DNA of 47,782 nucleotides from Thermomucor indicae-seudaticae (taxonomy: Eukaryota; Mucoromycota; Mucoromycetes; Mucorales; Lichtheimiaceae), in contig JSYX01000250.1 of NCBI GenBank assembly GCA_000787465.1, forward strand, positions 1-47,782, given 5' to 3'. The position numbers and the translations under genes were made by a program. Shown here one piece after another: positions 1-15,283 of this stretch (its first letter is position 1; each line of letters begins with the position of its first letter). A model generated the notes under the pieces. It did not search any database. It was not told the DNA's origin and saw only the letters and a list, made by a program, of their open reading frames with translations.

Positions 1-1080
1 GCCTGTGACAGTGTGAAGCAAAAAAAAGTAGAAACTTTAACGGCTGAAAAAAATACACTTTTGGCGCTGTTACCGGTATTTAGCAGTTTTAGCATTGGAT
101 CATACAGTAGGGTTTCAGTTTCACTGATTTCGCGCTGACCACTGATCTATCTTGGCTGGAACATTATGCGTAGCATGATTGTAGCAAACCCTTGCAAAAA
201 GACTTTGACGATTCACTCGAGTTTCTGATTATATTCAGGATAGCGTCAGTACTTGGTGCGAACATCTTCACCCAAAAGATGAATTGAAAAATGGAATCAA
301 TGTAAAAGGGTCTTTGCCAGCGGCGCCAAGTGCAAATGACAAGGAACCATTCCCATTACGCAGCCAGTCGGACGCACAGATGCATATCATAAGCCTTCTG
401 TAGCGTGTAAGTTTCTTATATCACGGTGCCAATGTATTTCGATTTCACCGTAAATCTTTGTTAAAGCATGGCGCATGTTTGAGCAATTCAAAAACATCCA
501 ATCTCAGTGCAGAAGTCCAATCAATGAACAGTATACAAGGACTTAAAACTTGCTCTTAAGATTTTAACAGAGAAGTCCTCAGTGGCATCCTGGTCGGTTT
601 AACTTATGGCGCATGCACATTGTTCTACTCGGACGCTTCGCTTTACTAACTGCCCGGGTTTTGCGCCAACTTTGCTTTATCGATCTATTATCAGGGAAAA
701 AACAGGTGAAAAAGACGTGTGCAAACTTGCTGTTTCAGTAATGTTTGGATGGTGCCAAACCGAGGAAAACACATTATTGTAAACACGGACCAGTTTCACC
801 GAGGCTCCAATTGTACGACGCCTTCCGCCTTTGTTCCCGACGTCATGTTTGAGCAATTCAAAAACATTCTGCCTACATCCAATCTCAGCATACGCTCAAT
901 ATCTGGTTCAGTGGGGTAATCGACCCGAGATAGCATCGATCAGTAAGAACGCTAACTCATCCCCTGGTTGTTTAGGCTTAGTGACGAGGAGTGGAGGACA
1001 CGCGGATTGGAACGGTCCGTGCAACAAAGAACACACGATTTCCGTGCCTTGCTAGCTAACTAGTTCCCATTTGCTTAAAA
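1..1080. other. No supported gene; possible 5' part of the dysbindin-like gene
   Basis: No long open frame and no convincing exon chain is visible. Short coding-like stretches occur (for example about 846-915), but they do not join cleanly to the gene downstream. Positions about 477-508 and 846-888 share a near-identical segment, with an extra 11 nt in the second copy. The true first exons of the dysbindin-like gene may lie here. Confidence 0.3.
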
Positions 1081-1081
1081 A

Positions 1082-2418
1082 CAGGTTAGAAGCTCTCAAA
1101 GCAGAGTTTCAGAACCTGAATGCGCTATTTCTGAATCGTACGGAAGCCTTGTGTGTATGACCATTGTGTTCCCCCATAGCAACGAGTTGCAACTGATTAC
1201 AACGATCGTCGCTTCGTTAGACAATTTGCCCCTGAAGACGGAGAATCTGACCGAGAAGTTTCTGTTCTAACTCTCGAGGCGACACAGCGACTATTACAAA
1301 AGTGAGAAAGACTTGGATCGAACGGTTATCCAAAGACGAAGTCTGAGTAACGTTCATGCGGCAGGTTTAGGGATGATTGGGACGAGATCCATTCTCGGAA
1401 TCGCAACAATATTCAGGAAGCCAAGGTAAAGATATCAATGTTCGAGCAAGCGGACTACAGGACTGACCGGAGGGCTTCAAGCGAGCTGACCGATTGTTAG
1501 CTGCACTTTTGGAACAGTGTCAGCAACACATGTCTGCAAGTCAGGCAATGGAACAGGCTTCAAGCTACATTACGTCCTTCGAATCTGACCTTGCAAAACT
1601 GGATACCATGGCAGGTACAAATTCCACTCCAACAGAGATCACTTGCTTCATAGTTGTTTGACCTCGGTGATACAGTGGATTTAAAGAGTAAACTGGAAGC
1701 ACTCGAGGATCGCATCAGCGAAATGAACAAGGCACATGAGCGAAACGAGTTTGAAGCTTGGAAGCGACAACAAGAGCTCCAGCTGGAACAAGAGCTTGCA
1801 GAGAAAAGGTGGGTATTTGGGACACATAGCAAGAGGAGTGCAAAATACGGAAAACTGACCATTCCACTTGAAGGAATGCACTGAAGATGCGAGAAGAAAG
1901 TCTAAGAAGGGCCTTTGAAGAGCACAGTCGAATGCAAAAGCAAAAACGGGTCGAGCTTTACGAAGCTAGCTTTACTGCGGAACTAGAAGAATATCGTCGC
2001 CGGAGAGAAACAGAAGTGTCATCACTCTATACAGGTAAAGCGGCTCTATGTGCGTCTCGGTTATCGTACACCAACAGTTGCATTCCCAGATAATAGTCGG
2101 CAAACTGCTAGTGTCACTACATCATTGGAGGCATTACGGCTGGACGGTGACGAAACTAGAGAATTGGACAATTTTCTGGAAGACACAGATGAAACGCAGG
2201 TACTGAAGCAAGGACAGAGTTGCATAACTGTAGCGATATTAATGAAAATACGGTAGGAACAGCGAAGTATGGCAAAAACAGGCGGCCACATCGAATCAAC
2301 TGAAACAGAGAAACCTTTATCGAAAACTACATCCAAACCGAGCCCTTCAGACACTGAAAACAATTCAACAGATGGAGACGTGGAAATCCTGGGCGATGAA
2401 GATTACGAAGAGCCATAA
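1082..2418 (+). CDS. Dysbindin-like coiled-coil protein (BLOC-1 type), 5' end and one junction unresolved
   Basis: Dysbindin is a subunit of BLOC-1, which works in endosomal and lysosome-related trafficking. The best supported 3' exons are 1654-1808, 1874-2034, 2090-2199 and 2263-2418; all have GT-AG introns and consistent phase. They encode a charged coiled coil (DLKSKLEALEDRISEMNKAH, then MREESLRRAFEEHSR) followed by EALRLDGDETRELDNFLED. This order, coiled coil then a short acidic LDNFLED-like motif, resembles the dysbindin C-terminus. The protein ends in an acidic tail (GDEDYEEP). Upstream coding pieces are visible near 1082-1150, 1181-1265 and 1470-1614 (for example LLAALLEQCQQHMSASQ). 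The exon ending at 1614 is in phase 1, but the next starts at 1654 in phase 0, so this junction does not resolve with a simple intron. The family call rests on pattern resemblance; a different coiled-coil protein is possible. Confidence 0.5.
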
Positions 2419-2603
2419 ACTGTTTCTCTGCTGACCTTTAGCTCCCCATCAAATGAAGGTACAACAATATCTGATGTAAAATAAACGAAGGAATTCACTT
2501 TATACAAGAAGTCAATGTCGATCACGTTTGTACAGTAAAACTAGGCTCAGAACGCTTTTTATTCTGGGTGCATAAAACGGAAATAAATACTTGAACAGAT
2601 AAC

Positions 2604-3979
2604 TTATTTGGAGGGGGCAATCTGGATCTGAGGAATCTTAGTGTTGAAGATAATGTAGTAGTTCTTGATAAAGACATCACCCAGGATGTTTAAGTTCAAG
2701 TCAGCCTTACCAAAGCCAGCAATGCAAGAGCTGCCCTGCTTGGTATAGATGAGCGAATCCGAGGGGACCGAGAAGTTGGCGCCGTTCAAGTTTATGTTGA
2801 GAGCTGGGAGGCTTGAAGTGTCGCAGCTGATGGTGTAGGTACCGTCGCCGTTAGCTTTAGCATTGTAATAGGAAGCGATCTTGTCGGCCAAGGAGTCGTT
2901 GAGAATAAGTAGAGTCGTACCAGTGTCAACGATAGCTTTGACAGAGGAGCCAGAACTATTTGAACCAACGGATATGGAGTCTATGGTGACACCCCAGAAA
3001 CCTTTTCAAGATGAGTTGGTATTAGTTTTCTGTCTTCCATGAATAGATGTTAATAAATAGAGGGTGTAAATTACCTTGAGAATTGTCAATGGGAACGGTG
3101 GTCAACTGACCAGAGATATGGTCAGAGTTGGAACCGCCAAAGATGTATTCTAGTCATATTGATCAGATACTTTCTAAAAAAAGAAGTGTGCCAAAAAGTA
3201 TACAACTTACCACCACCGCCACCCTCAGAAGACTTGCCAAGGTAGACGCCAAAGATCGGGTTGGAGATAACGCCTTGTTCGACGAGGTTGGTCATTGGCG
3301 TCTTGGTACCTTTAACCGAGGCAAGGGAGTCAAAAGCGAGACCAAGGAGACCATCCGCAGGACCGCTGGCAAACGATGAGGATTCATGCGCAGCCATTTC
3401 AATACGTTGGTTGGTAACCTTGAGACCGCCGAGGCTGACCGTCTCCAAACCAGTGACGCCGCCGGCTGATGAGCCATCGCCATAGGTGATAGTCCAGTTC
3501 TCGCCTTCCTCCTTGTAGGTGCTTGACTTGTTTGGATCATACTTGGTCTGGTTAGAGCTGCATCCGCTGCAGAGGGTGGAGGCTACAACAAAACGAGATC
3601 AGTTGTAAACAATGTGAACATTTCTCGCGCCAAACGAAGGATCTTTTGGCTTACCAAACCAGAGATCGGACGAGCCAGTATCAAAGTCCAGCTTAAGGGA
3701 CTGGCCAGGAGTGCCGACTTGAACAGTACCATAGTATTCAATGTCATATTGGTAATCCGTCATGGGTATGACACCTTCTGCGAAAATGCCAGGCAACATG
3801 GCAGCATACTTGGCCTTGGTGCGAAGAATAGCAGCAGTGGCGTTGCGCGTGAAGTTGGGATTCCTGGTAAGCGGGAAACGAGCTTGGTTTTTAGCAGTAG
3901 TAGCAGTAGTAGTCGTAGGAGCGGCTTGAACACCAAATAGCGCCAGGCTAGTCAGAGCACTGATAACAGTAATAAGCAT
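2604..3979 (-). CDS. Secreted pepsin-type aspartic protease
   Basis: Aspartic endopeptidase of family A1, probably exported for extracellular protein digestion. Exons (minus): 3979-3655, 3582-3211, 3149-3075, 3001-2604, giving 389 residues. I chose the Met at 3979 because it opens a signal peptide (MLITVISALTSLALFGVQA); an upstream in-frame Met would put a less typical N-terminus before it. A propeptide of about 55 residues follows. Catalytic motif 1 is DTGSSDLW (Asp ~100) and motif 2 is VDTGTT (Asp ~283); the flap region has the expected YGDGSSAGG. The C-terminal FIKNYYIIFN block is typical of the fold. Length and layout match rhizopuspepsin- and mucorpepsin-like enzymes. The gene stands alone, and the sequence does not indicate its substrate or regulation. 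Confidence 0.93.
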
Positions 3980-4029
3980 CGTCTTTGAAAAACAGGAGAA
4001 AGTAAAAAAACGAGGATGGCTGGTCAAAC

Positions 4030-8695
<4,666 letters not shown>

Positions 8696-8699
8696 TTTG

Positions 8700-9413
8700 T
8701 TTCTTCTAATTGTCAAGCCTTTCCTCCTTTCCCCCTTCTTCCGAGAGATTGAGAGTTTTCTTCTTTCAAATCCCTTATCGTCTTCTCTTTCCGTGACGAT
8801 TTGAATAAAGGGATCTTTTACTGCCTGGTGAAAATATTGCGTGGGAAAGACTGATATTCTGTGGTCAAAACAAAGTTCCTGACTTGTTTAACATGGGAAT
8901 TCAATATTCCATGCGGATCATTCGAGGTTGTTTACCACGACAATGTGCCGTGGGTTCTGTCTCTGTGCGGTGGGCTTTTCAGTAAGACGGTCAGCTTATT
9001 GCCCACCCATTGAGAGGCGTTAAACCTTGGGGTTGCTTTCTCCACAAGCCGTCTTGCGCAAGAGAAAACATTGCTGATATTTGATCCCAGTTAAAAATCT
9101 TTCTTAGCTGAGCCCAATGGCCCGGACCGAGTCCATGAACCAAATTTACGGGAAGCGGGAGAAACCATTTAGCCGAATATGCAGTCTGAAACAGTAATGG
9201 TAGCAGTGATCATCAGTGAACTGGATGAGATTTGTAATCGTTTTGGTGGGCCGAAGCGCCGGTGTTACGTAGATCGAAGATATCCCGCAAACTACATGGG
9301 TGCTCAAGCTCAAGCTTTCCGTGCAACTGGCAAACTATTTCTTCTTTTCTTCGCCATATATATACATTACTGTATATACCCTTCTTCTCTTTTGTTCTTT
9401 CTTCCCAGTTATC
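8700..9413. other. PAB1 3' UTR and promoter of the MFS gene
   Basis: No gene seen. A pyrimidine-rich 3' UTR ends around an AATAAA at 8804-8809. A TATATATA-like element lies at about 9356-9363, some 50 bases before the next start codon. Small open frames here look like chance. Confidence 0.5.
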
Positions 9414-11299
9414 ATGGCATCATCTTCATCAAGTGTAGCGTGGGATTCAGTGACCATAAATGAAGAGTCACCCTTGCTGCAAAAGAAAGGAAACAGTAGA
9501 AAGGCATCCCCGTGGTATCCCATGATCCCGATGTTCTCTGTGGCCTTGACTGCTGGGTAAGATAGAAGGGAAGAAAATAAAGACGTTGGCAACTTGACGC
9601 GAAGCCTTTTGCTAGACTCCTGCTCGCCCCACAAATGCAGCTTTATACGGAAATATTCTGTTACAAGTAAAGTGGGCGTTTAAGGAAGAACAGGTATTGT
9701 GCCTAATACTTAAATCCCAAAACAGATACTATGAATCTAGTGCAGATATCAACACGTCAGGAGACGCGATACCGATTCGAGATTGTGCTGTACCCGAAGT
9801 GCAACAGATGGTTGCCAAAGTTCAAGCTATTACTCAATTTCTTCTCTATGGATCAAGTAAATAATAATAACTCTAATCATCCAAGTTCGGCCAAGAAAAA
9901 TCTGAGTGGTTGGCTGCTTGGCATTTATAGCGCTTTTCGCAGCGAGTTACTATGGCCACATGTCGGACATTAAAGGGCGAATGTTCGTGATCCAATCTTC
10001 CTTGTTTGGAACGGTTATCATGGTTGCAAGCTTCGTAGCCGCTACGATATGGCAGGACAAGTTTGGTATCTGGCCACTTTTTGTCGGTCCTGTGGTCCGC
10101 GGCTTTATGGGTGGTGAGAACGTCTTGATGGCTGCGGTACAAGCCTACATTTCAGATTGCAGTGACCCAGACAGCAGGTAAAGACAGGCCGAGCTCTTGT
10201 TATTGCTATCTTCACTGAACCGGCATGATATCTTCAGGACGACTATCTTTGGACGCATGCTGGCTATCATGCTTCTCGGTGTTACATTGGGTAAGGTTTG
10301 TTCTTGGAAGCCATAAGCAGCTTGTTATGTTCATACATCTTTTCTTCAATTTACAAAGGATCCACTATATCCAGTATTCTTATCAAGGTGAATCGCGCAG
10401 AAATGCATGAGTAGGGAGTATTATAAAGTTTTCTGTACTAAAGCAAAAGCCAACTCTCTATTAGGCGATGGGTCAAGTCTTGTCCGTGTTTTATCTGGCG
10501 CTTTTCATGCTACTGCTCACGTCATTTGGCAGTCTAGCTATTCCTGAATCCAACCATCAAGCTGGCAAAGTCACCTCAATTCCATCGCTATGGGAGCGTA
10601 TGAACGTTTTTTCAGCCGTCAAGATCGTCTTTCAAATTAAACTGGTTCACGTCACGCCCTACGCTTTGCCGCTCGTCAACCTTATCGGCTTCCTCCTTGC
10701 AACCGTCATGCTTCCACCCGTGTTACTGTACGGCATGTTGAGGTTTGGTTGGACCGCTTACGAAGGAAGTATCTACGTCAGCATTCTGTGCATAACCCGA
10801 TTGTTTGTCATGGCCGTTGTCCTGCCACTCTGCACTCGTTGGTGGTCCTCCGGCACGGGCAGAATCCGATTTAACCTGTGGTTGGTCAGAATCGGGTGTC
10901 TCTTTGAGGTCATTCACATGCTCTTGATTGGTGGTCTCGTCAACGACGATAAGCAGTTTGTGGCCGCCGGTGCACTCGGTAGTCTGGCTTCCTTGGCCCA
11001 TCCAGCTTTACGCTCGTTGCTCACTACCCTTGTCAGTCCGGCCGATGTCGGTAAAGTCTTGGGCGCCTTTGCAGCACTGGATGCTTTTGGAAGTAAGTTG
11101 TTCCTCTCCCTCTCTTTTTTTGCTGATTTCTGTCCCTTGACTCATTTTATCATTACTAGTGTTGATCGCCCAATTTGGCTTAAATACGGTGTACAGCTTG
11201 ACGGTCAGCGTGGCGCCAACCTTCACATTCTTATTGTGTGCTTTGATCGGTGCCATTGCAGGCTTGTTGGCGTTCTTGATCCATCCCCGAACTGTCTAA
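9414..11299 (+). CDS. Major facilitator superfamily transporter
   Basis: Integral membrane transporter; substrate unknown. Exons: 9414-9556, 9616-9666, 9726-9856, 9907-10177, 10238-10290, 10359-10387, 10465-11092, 11160-11299 (481 residues). An N-terminal MASSSSSVAWDSVTINEESP tail is followed by about 12 hydrophobic segments. The diagnostic MFS loop between helices 2 and 3 is clear (YYGHMSDIKGRMFVIQSSLF). The first loop (FCYKYYESSADINTSGDAIP) contains CAVPEVQQMVAKVQ. This layout, with a long polar loop after helix 1, resembles the proton-coupled folate/tetracycline-resistance-like branch of MFS, but that assignment is only a resemblance. Exon 2 was placed by requiring APQMQLYTEIFCYK to run in phase into exon 3. 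The gene converges with the small gene at 11366, leaving 66 bp between stop codons. Confidence 0.9.
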
Positions 11300-11365
11300 A
11301 CTGTAGTATACATTTAAAGCAGTATATATATAGTATATAGCATTGAATACAACTTGTATATTTTT

Positions 11366-11614
11366 TCATGTATGAGATAAAGTAGCGTTGGCTGTCATTG
11401 TTGTCGCTGTAGTTGCCGTTGTTGTTGGAGAATGATCCGTCCGTAAGGCTTTTCCTACGCCAATCATGATAAAGGTGAGCGCCAAGAGTGTACCAATGGT
11501 AATCATGAGTAGGCCAGTAAGACAATGTCGAATCGGTCGATCTTCTTGAGCTTTTTTTTCGTTTCTGATGAACAATGGCAGGCTTAATTTTTTTGATGTT
11601 TCATCACCCGACAT
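11366..11614 (-). CDS. Small single-helix membrane protein
   Basis: I do not recognise this gene. The 82-residue open frame, starting at MSGDETSKK, has a polar Lys-rich N-terminus and one clear transmembrane helix at about 37-58 (CLTGLLMITIGTLLALTFIM). A Thr/Ala-rich tail follows. An upstream in-frame ATG at 11728 would add 38 low-complexity residues and is less likely. It faces the MFS gene tail to tail. The hydrophobic segment and the clean start support a real gene, but it is short and unverified. Confidence 0.5.
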   Translation of the reverse strand: MSGDETSKKLSLPLFIRNEKKAQEDRPIRHCLTGLLMITIGTLLALTFIMIGVGKALRTDHSPTTTATTATTMTANATLSHT

Positions 11615-11729
11615 GTCAGAAGAAGAAAGAGTTGGGAACAAAGGATAAAAAGAAAGGGGCGAAAGAAAGGGACACTCTTCTTTTTCTCTTTCAGTTTCTG
11701 CTTTTCTTTTTCTCTTTGACTTTTTCACT

Positions 11730-12419
11730 TATTAATGATATGGACCAAATTGGCATGATGTAGTGTCGATCTTATCTTCCCTTTTAAGGGTTGACCGAAA
11801 AGCAAGCCGAGCTTCCCGGACGGAAGATCAAATTTGGAGCATTTCATTTTTCGTAAGCGTTGGGGGAACATAGCGACCAGCCACAGTTCTGAGTTTCGAT
11901 CACGCACATTTTGTACTCCCTTCCTCTTTTACCAAAAAAGAAGCTTCTTTCCCTGTCAATGTTCGAAATTGCTTTATTGCGAAGAAAAAGAGACCTACAA
12001 ATAAAGAATGAAGTACTGATTATAAAAATTGTGTTACAGAGAAGTGAGAATATAGGAGAAGAAAAAAGAAAGAGCTTGCGTCATATAAATGATTATTGCC
12101 CACCGTCGTCTAAGAGTTGAGAATTAAGCCCAAAAGGAGCAAATGGGGATATAACATGTTGTTTTACAATGGAAAATCACCATATACGTACGGTATAAAG
12201 CCTTGCATATTAGAAAGAATAGTGAAGATGGGGTTGCAGAACCAGGGAAAAGAAAGGAAAAGTGGATGCCACGCTGTATGCGGGGTATGAACCCTGCATG
12301 GCTGCTATGAAAAAGAAAGGAGAGGATGTGTGGTTATTCCAAAAAAGAAATGTTTTTCATATACATGGATTCGTAAGCACGGGTTTAAGGGCAATTACAA
12401 GTGAAAGGAGATAGAAAGT
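11730..12419. other. Intergenic region
   Basis: No gene, RNA or repeat recognised. The sequence is AT-rich and mixes purine- and pyrimidine-rich runs. It holds the 3' UTR of the coiled-coil gene on the minus strand and probably the promoter of the small membrane protein. Confidence 0.4.
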
Positions 12420-13067
12420 TTATTGTGTTGTTTTCGTGTCCTTTGGAGGCGAAGGAGTCCGACGGTCATCCTCGGTTGCTGATGGAGGAGCTAAAAGGCT
12501 TGCTTGCTGCCGCAAGATGTTGAGCTCCGCGTCCAGACGTCTAAGGCTGCGATCGAGATGTCGAACCTGGGCCATTAGGTCGTCGTAAGCAATAGACAGT
12601 TCCCGATCTCTTTCGTCCAATCGTTCTTCGGAGGCTGTTTCAGCAGGTTCCACAGGGAAGGCCGTCCGAAGTGAATTGAGAACAATATCAATCGTAGCCC
12701 ATTCATCTTGTAAATGATGAAGATCGTCCTCAATGGCGCTCACGGTAGCTTCTGGGGTGGCTGCTGCTCGTCGGCTGGTTCCAGACGTTGAAGAGGTGGA
12801 AGATACGACAGATTGTCGGCGACTGTTTGTGTTACGTTGCGATCGATTGTCTTGCATTTCCAGGTGCGGCTTCTTTCGAGGCTCGCAAAGGGCCTGTTCT
12901 ACCCTTCGTTTCTTTCGGTGCACGGTGTTCGACTTGCTATGACTAGTAGTATCTTGCGTGTCAAAATAGCATGAATTGACGTAAGGCCAGAATGTCGTTG
13001 GTTGTAACGCGTACGATTCCAGATCTTGTATGAAATGTCCAAATGGCACAGGGTGAGAGATGTCCAT
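12420..13067 (-). CDS. Unknown protein with basic patch and C-terminal coiled coil
   Basis: Single-exon frame of 215 residues; family not recognised. The N-terminus (MDISHPVPFGHFIQDLESYA) is followed by a basic KKRR-containing segment that could be a nuclear localisation signal, then a Ser/Thr-rich stretch. From ~108 there is a long acidic helix with heptad-like spacing (DDLMAQVRHLDRSLRRLDAE), then a Pro/Thr tail. The composition is that of a real protein, and the frame is uninterrupted while the other five frames are broken. A nuclear scaffold or adaptor role is only a guess. Confidence 0.75.
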   Translation of the reverse strand: MDISHPVPFGHFIQDLESYALQPTTFWPYVNSCYFDTQDTTSHSKSNTVHRKKRRVEQALCEPRKKPHLEMQDNRSQRNTNSRRQSVVSSTSSTSGTSRRAAATPEATVSAIEDDLHHLQDEWATIDIVLNSLRTAFPVEPAETASEERLDERDRELSIAYDDLMAQVRHLDRSLRRLDAELNILRQQASLLAPPSATEDDRRTPSPPKDTKTTQ

Positions 13068-14317
13068 AAGCTTGTTAAAGCGCGTTCAAGGTACACGGAG
13101 GAAAGCAGGACAGGCTCTGCCAGAAAGTAAGGGAAGAGCGAAGAGCCGAAAGAGGGAGGCACTTTGAACGGATCGAGAGCATCCATCAGGTACAATATAT
13201 ATATGCTCTTCCAGACCGTATCCGAGGGTGTGGCTGAAAACCCCATCAATTCGCTGATAGTAGCAGAGCTGTGAATGAATATGCAGTGACCACCCCGATT
13301 CCCTTGGCACCTGAAAAAAAAAGGAGGGAAGCAAGTTTGTCCAAAACGGGTCTATTCGCCGCGTACCACATGCGCTCCCGGAGTACCTTGTTCTCTTTCC
13401 TTTGCCGTATGAAGTCAATGCATTACGCTGGATTTCGCCTGCCTTGCGAATTTACTTACCATTACCTGCACGAGGTTATACTTCTTATATGAGCCATATT
13501 GTCTCTCCTGGTCGACCGTTCTCCTTTTTCATACGGTCGTGAAGAGGCAAGACTGATCGTAAATATCGAGTGCTAATATTGGCTTTACCGATTCACTCTT
13601 GATCTGCACACTGTATGACGCCAGTCAACCTCCATGCGTCAGCCACAATTTGAACAATGCTGTATGGTACAAACCTTAATTCGGGGATGTCAATGCCCGA
13701 CGGTATAAGCTCGGTTTTATTCCTACGTGTGCGCGACCTTGTGCACGATCATTAGTGCCCGAGATTCTTTGTGTCCAGACAATAATCGAGAACCCGTGCA
13801 TGCAGAATCTTTTGAATGTTGTGTAAGTCTTGGTTTCCAAATACATGCACATGAAAGCCAAGAAGTTTTTCTGTTGTGCAACCTCACTCGCCTCATCCCG
13901 ATCTTCGTTACCTTCCCTATTACCAAGTATGGCTAAAATTACCTGCCTGCCGCCACAATTCCAAGATGGTTGGTTTCCGTGGCTGCAATATGCTTCATGC
14001 TCGATTGAAGACCACTTTCCCAGGCGCTCAGTAATCCGCGCATTACGCACGTTGATTTCTCTTGGCTCTTTGGAAACGCGGCTAAATAATCGTGTCCAAA
14101 CTTGCTTCTCAGAGTGCTTCAACTATGAAATAGAAAACATGCACCAAACGGGATTCATTGCCGCTTAGGAAGAACAGCACAAGGGTGGCCAAGACTGTCT
14201 GGAAAAACGTATTAGCGGAGATTCGCCAAAAATCAAGGCGGCGCTTGAAACGCGTGTACGTGTGCCTGTTTTTGGGCAACCGCTGTTTTCTGATTGTCTG
14301 CACACGATATTACAGTC
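13068..14317. other. No confidently supported gene
   Basis: Overlapping open frames exist on both strands at about 13676-14168 (148 aa minus, 112 aa plus). Neither has a domain, a splice context or a composition that decides which, if any, is real. The segment just before 14318 is the CKS1 promoter and leader. Confidence 0.35.
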
Positions 14318-15283
14318 ATGGCCGACCGATCCGCGGCATTACGTCAACAGCCATCCGTCAGATCAGCAGCACCCAAAGACAGAAATGACGAAAAACAAAA
14401 ACCCAGCGGCAGTGCGTTAGCTTCAATTGATACCACGTTGTTGGTGAACAGGAAGAAGGAGGGAGAAGCTTCTCGTCAGAAAGCGATCAATGCGCCATCT
14501 CAAGCAAACCAGAATGTCCAGAATCAGGCAAAAGCAGAAGAACGGGAACAAACCAGGCCATATGTTGCACCCAGACACATACAGAAACAGAAAAAACCTC
14601 AACGAAAGACACCAGAACAGATTGAAGCAGAGAAAAGACAACGAGCCAAAGACATTCGAGAAAACAAAAAGTCGATTACGTATTCAAACTTTTATTCCGG
14701 TAAGTAGATTACCATGAGGAATAACGCGCAATGCAGGTAATAACAGAGCTTCTAGATGACGATTACGTGTACAGGTTTGTCGATGTTGTCGAGTACATAT
14801 CTTGGGATGAATCTACTGACTTAGAAAACTTAACACCAGACATGTCAAATTGCCGTTGATGATCTCACGCTGGTTGCCGCATCTTAACTTACTGAAAGAG
14901 GAAGAATGGCGATTCCTGGGAGTAGAGTTATCATCTGCATGGGAACATTATATGGTTCATGGTAAGGAGTTTGTGGATGCAGCATAAAACGCACAGATCT
15001 CATGCTTTCTTGCCCAATGCGCATCAGCCCCCGAGCCACATATTCTGCTTTTTCGACGAAAAATCCCTGAAGACGAACGAGAGATTGATAGGGAAGAAGA
15101 TGAGGTGCGTGTAAATTATTTCACTTACAAACTCTAGATGATTTATTCTGCCCAAAATCACAGCGAATTGCGGCATTGGAAAGGGCAAGAGAGCTGGAAG
15201 AAAGGGAATGTGAAGAAGTCCCCGCACCTGAGGCTGGCCCAGCACAGGCTCCACCACAGGCGCCAAAAAGACGACGTGTTTAA
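14318..15283 (+). CDS. CKS1: Cyclin-dependent kinase regulatory subunit (Cks1/Suc1) with long N-terminal extension
   Basis: Cks proteins bind CDKs and phospho-Thr sites on CDK substrates, promoting multisite phosphorylation in the cell cycle. Exons: 14318-14699, 14756-14774, 14840-14961, 15028-15104, 15164-15283 (239 residues). The Cks domain runs from about 115 to 185: SITYSNFYSDDDYVYRHVKL, then EEEWRFLGVELSSAWEHYMV and HAPEPHILLFRR. The anion-binding Arg of YRHV and the HxPEPHILLFRR strand are intact. The N-terminal ~110 residues are polar, Gln/Lys/Arg-rich and look disordered; human Cks1 is about 79 residues and yeast Cks1 about 150. The C-terminus ends in a Pro/Ala stretch and a basic KRRRV. 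Exon 2 is only 19 nt. The start is the first ATG in frame; a shorter isoform from a downstream start cannot be excluded. Confidence 0.93.

Noticed and set aside
13676..14168. Competing frames of 148 aa (minus) and 112 aa (plus)
   Set aside because: Neither has a domain, splice signals or composition that distinguishes it from chance.
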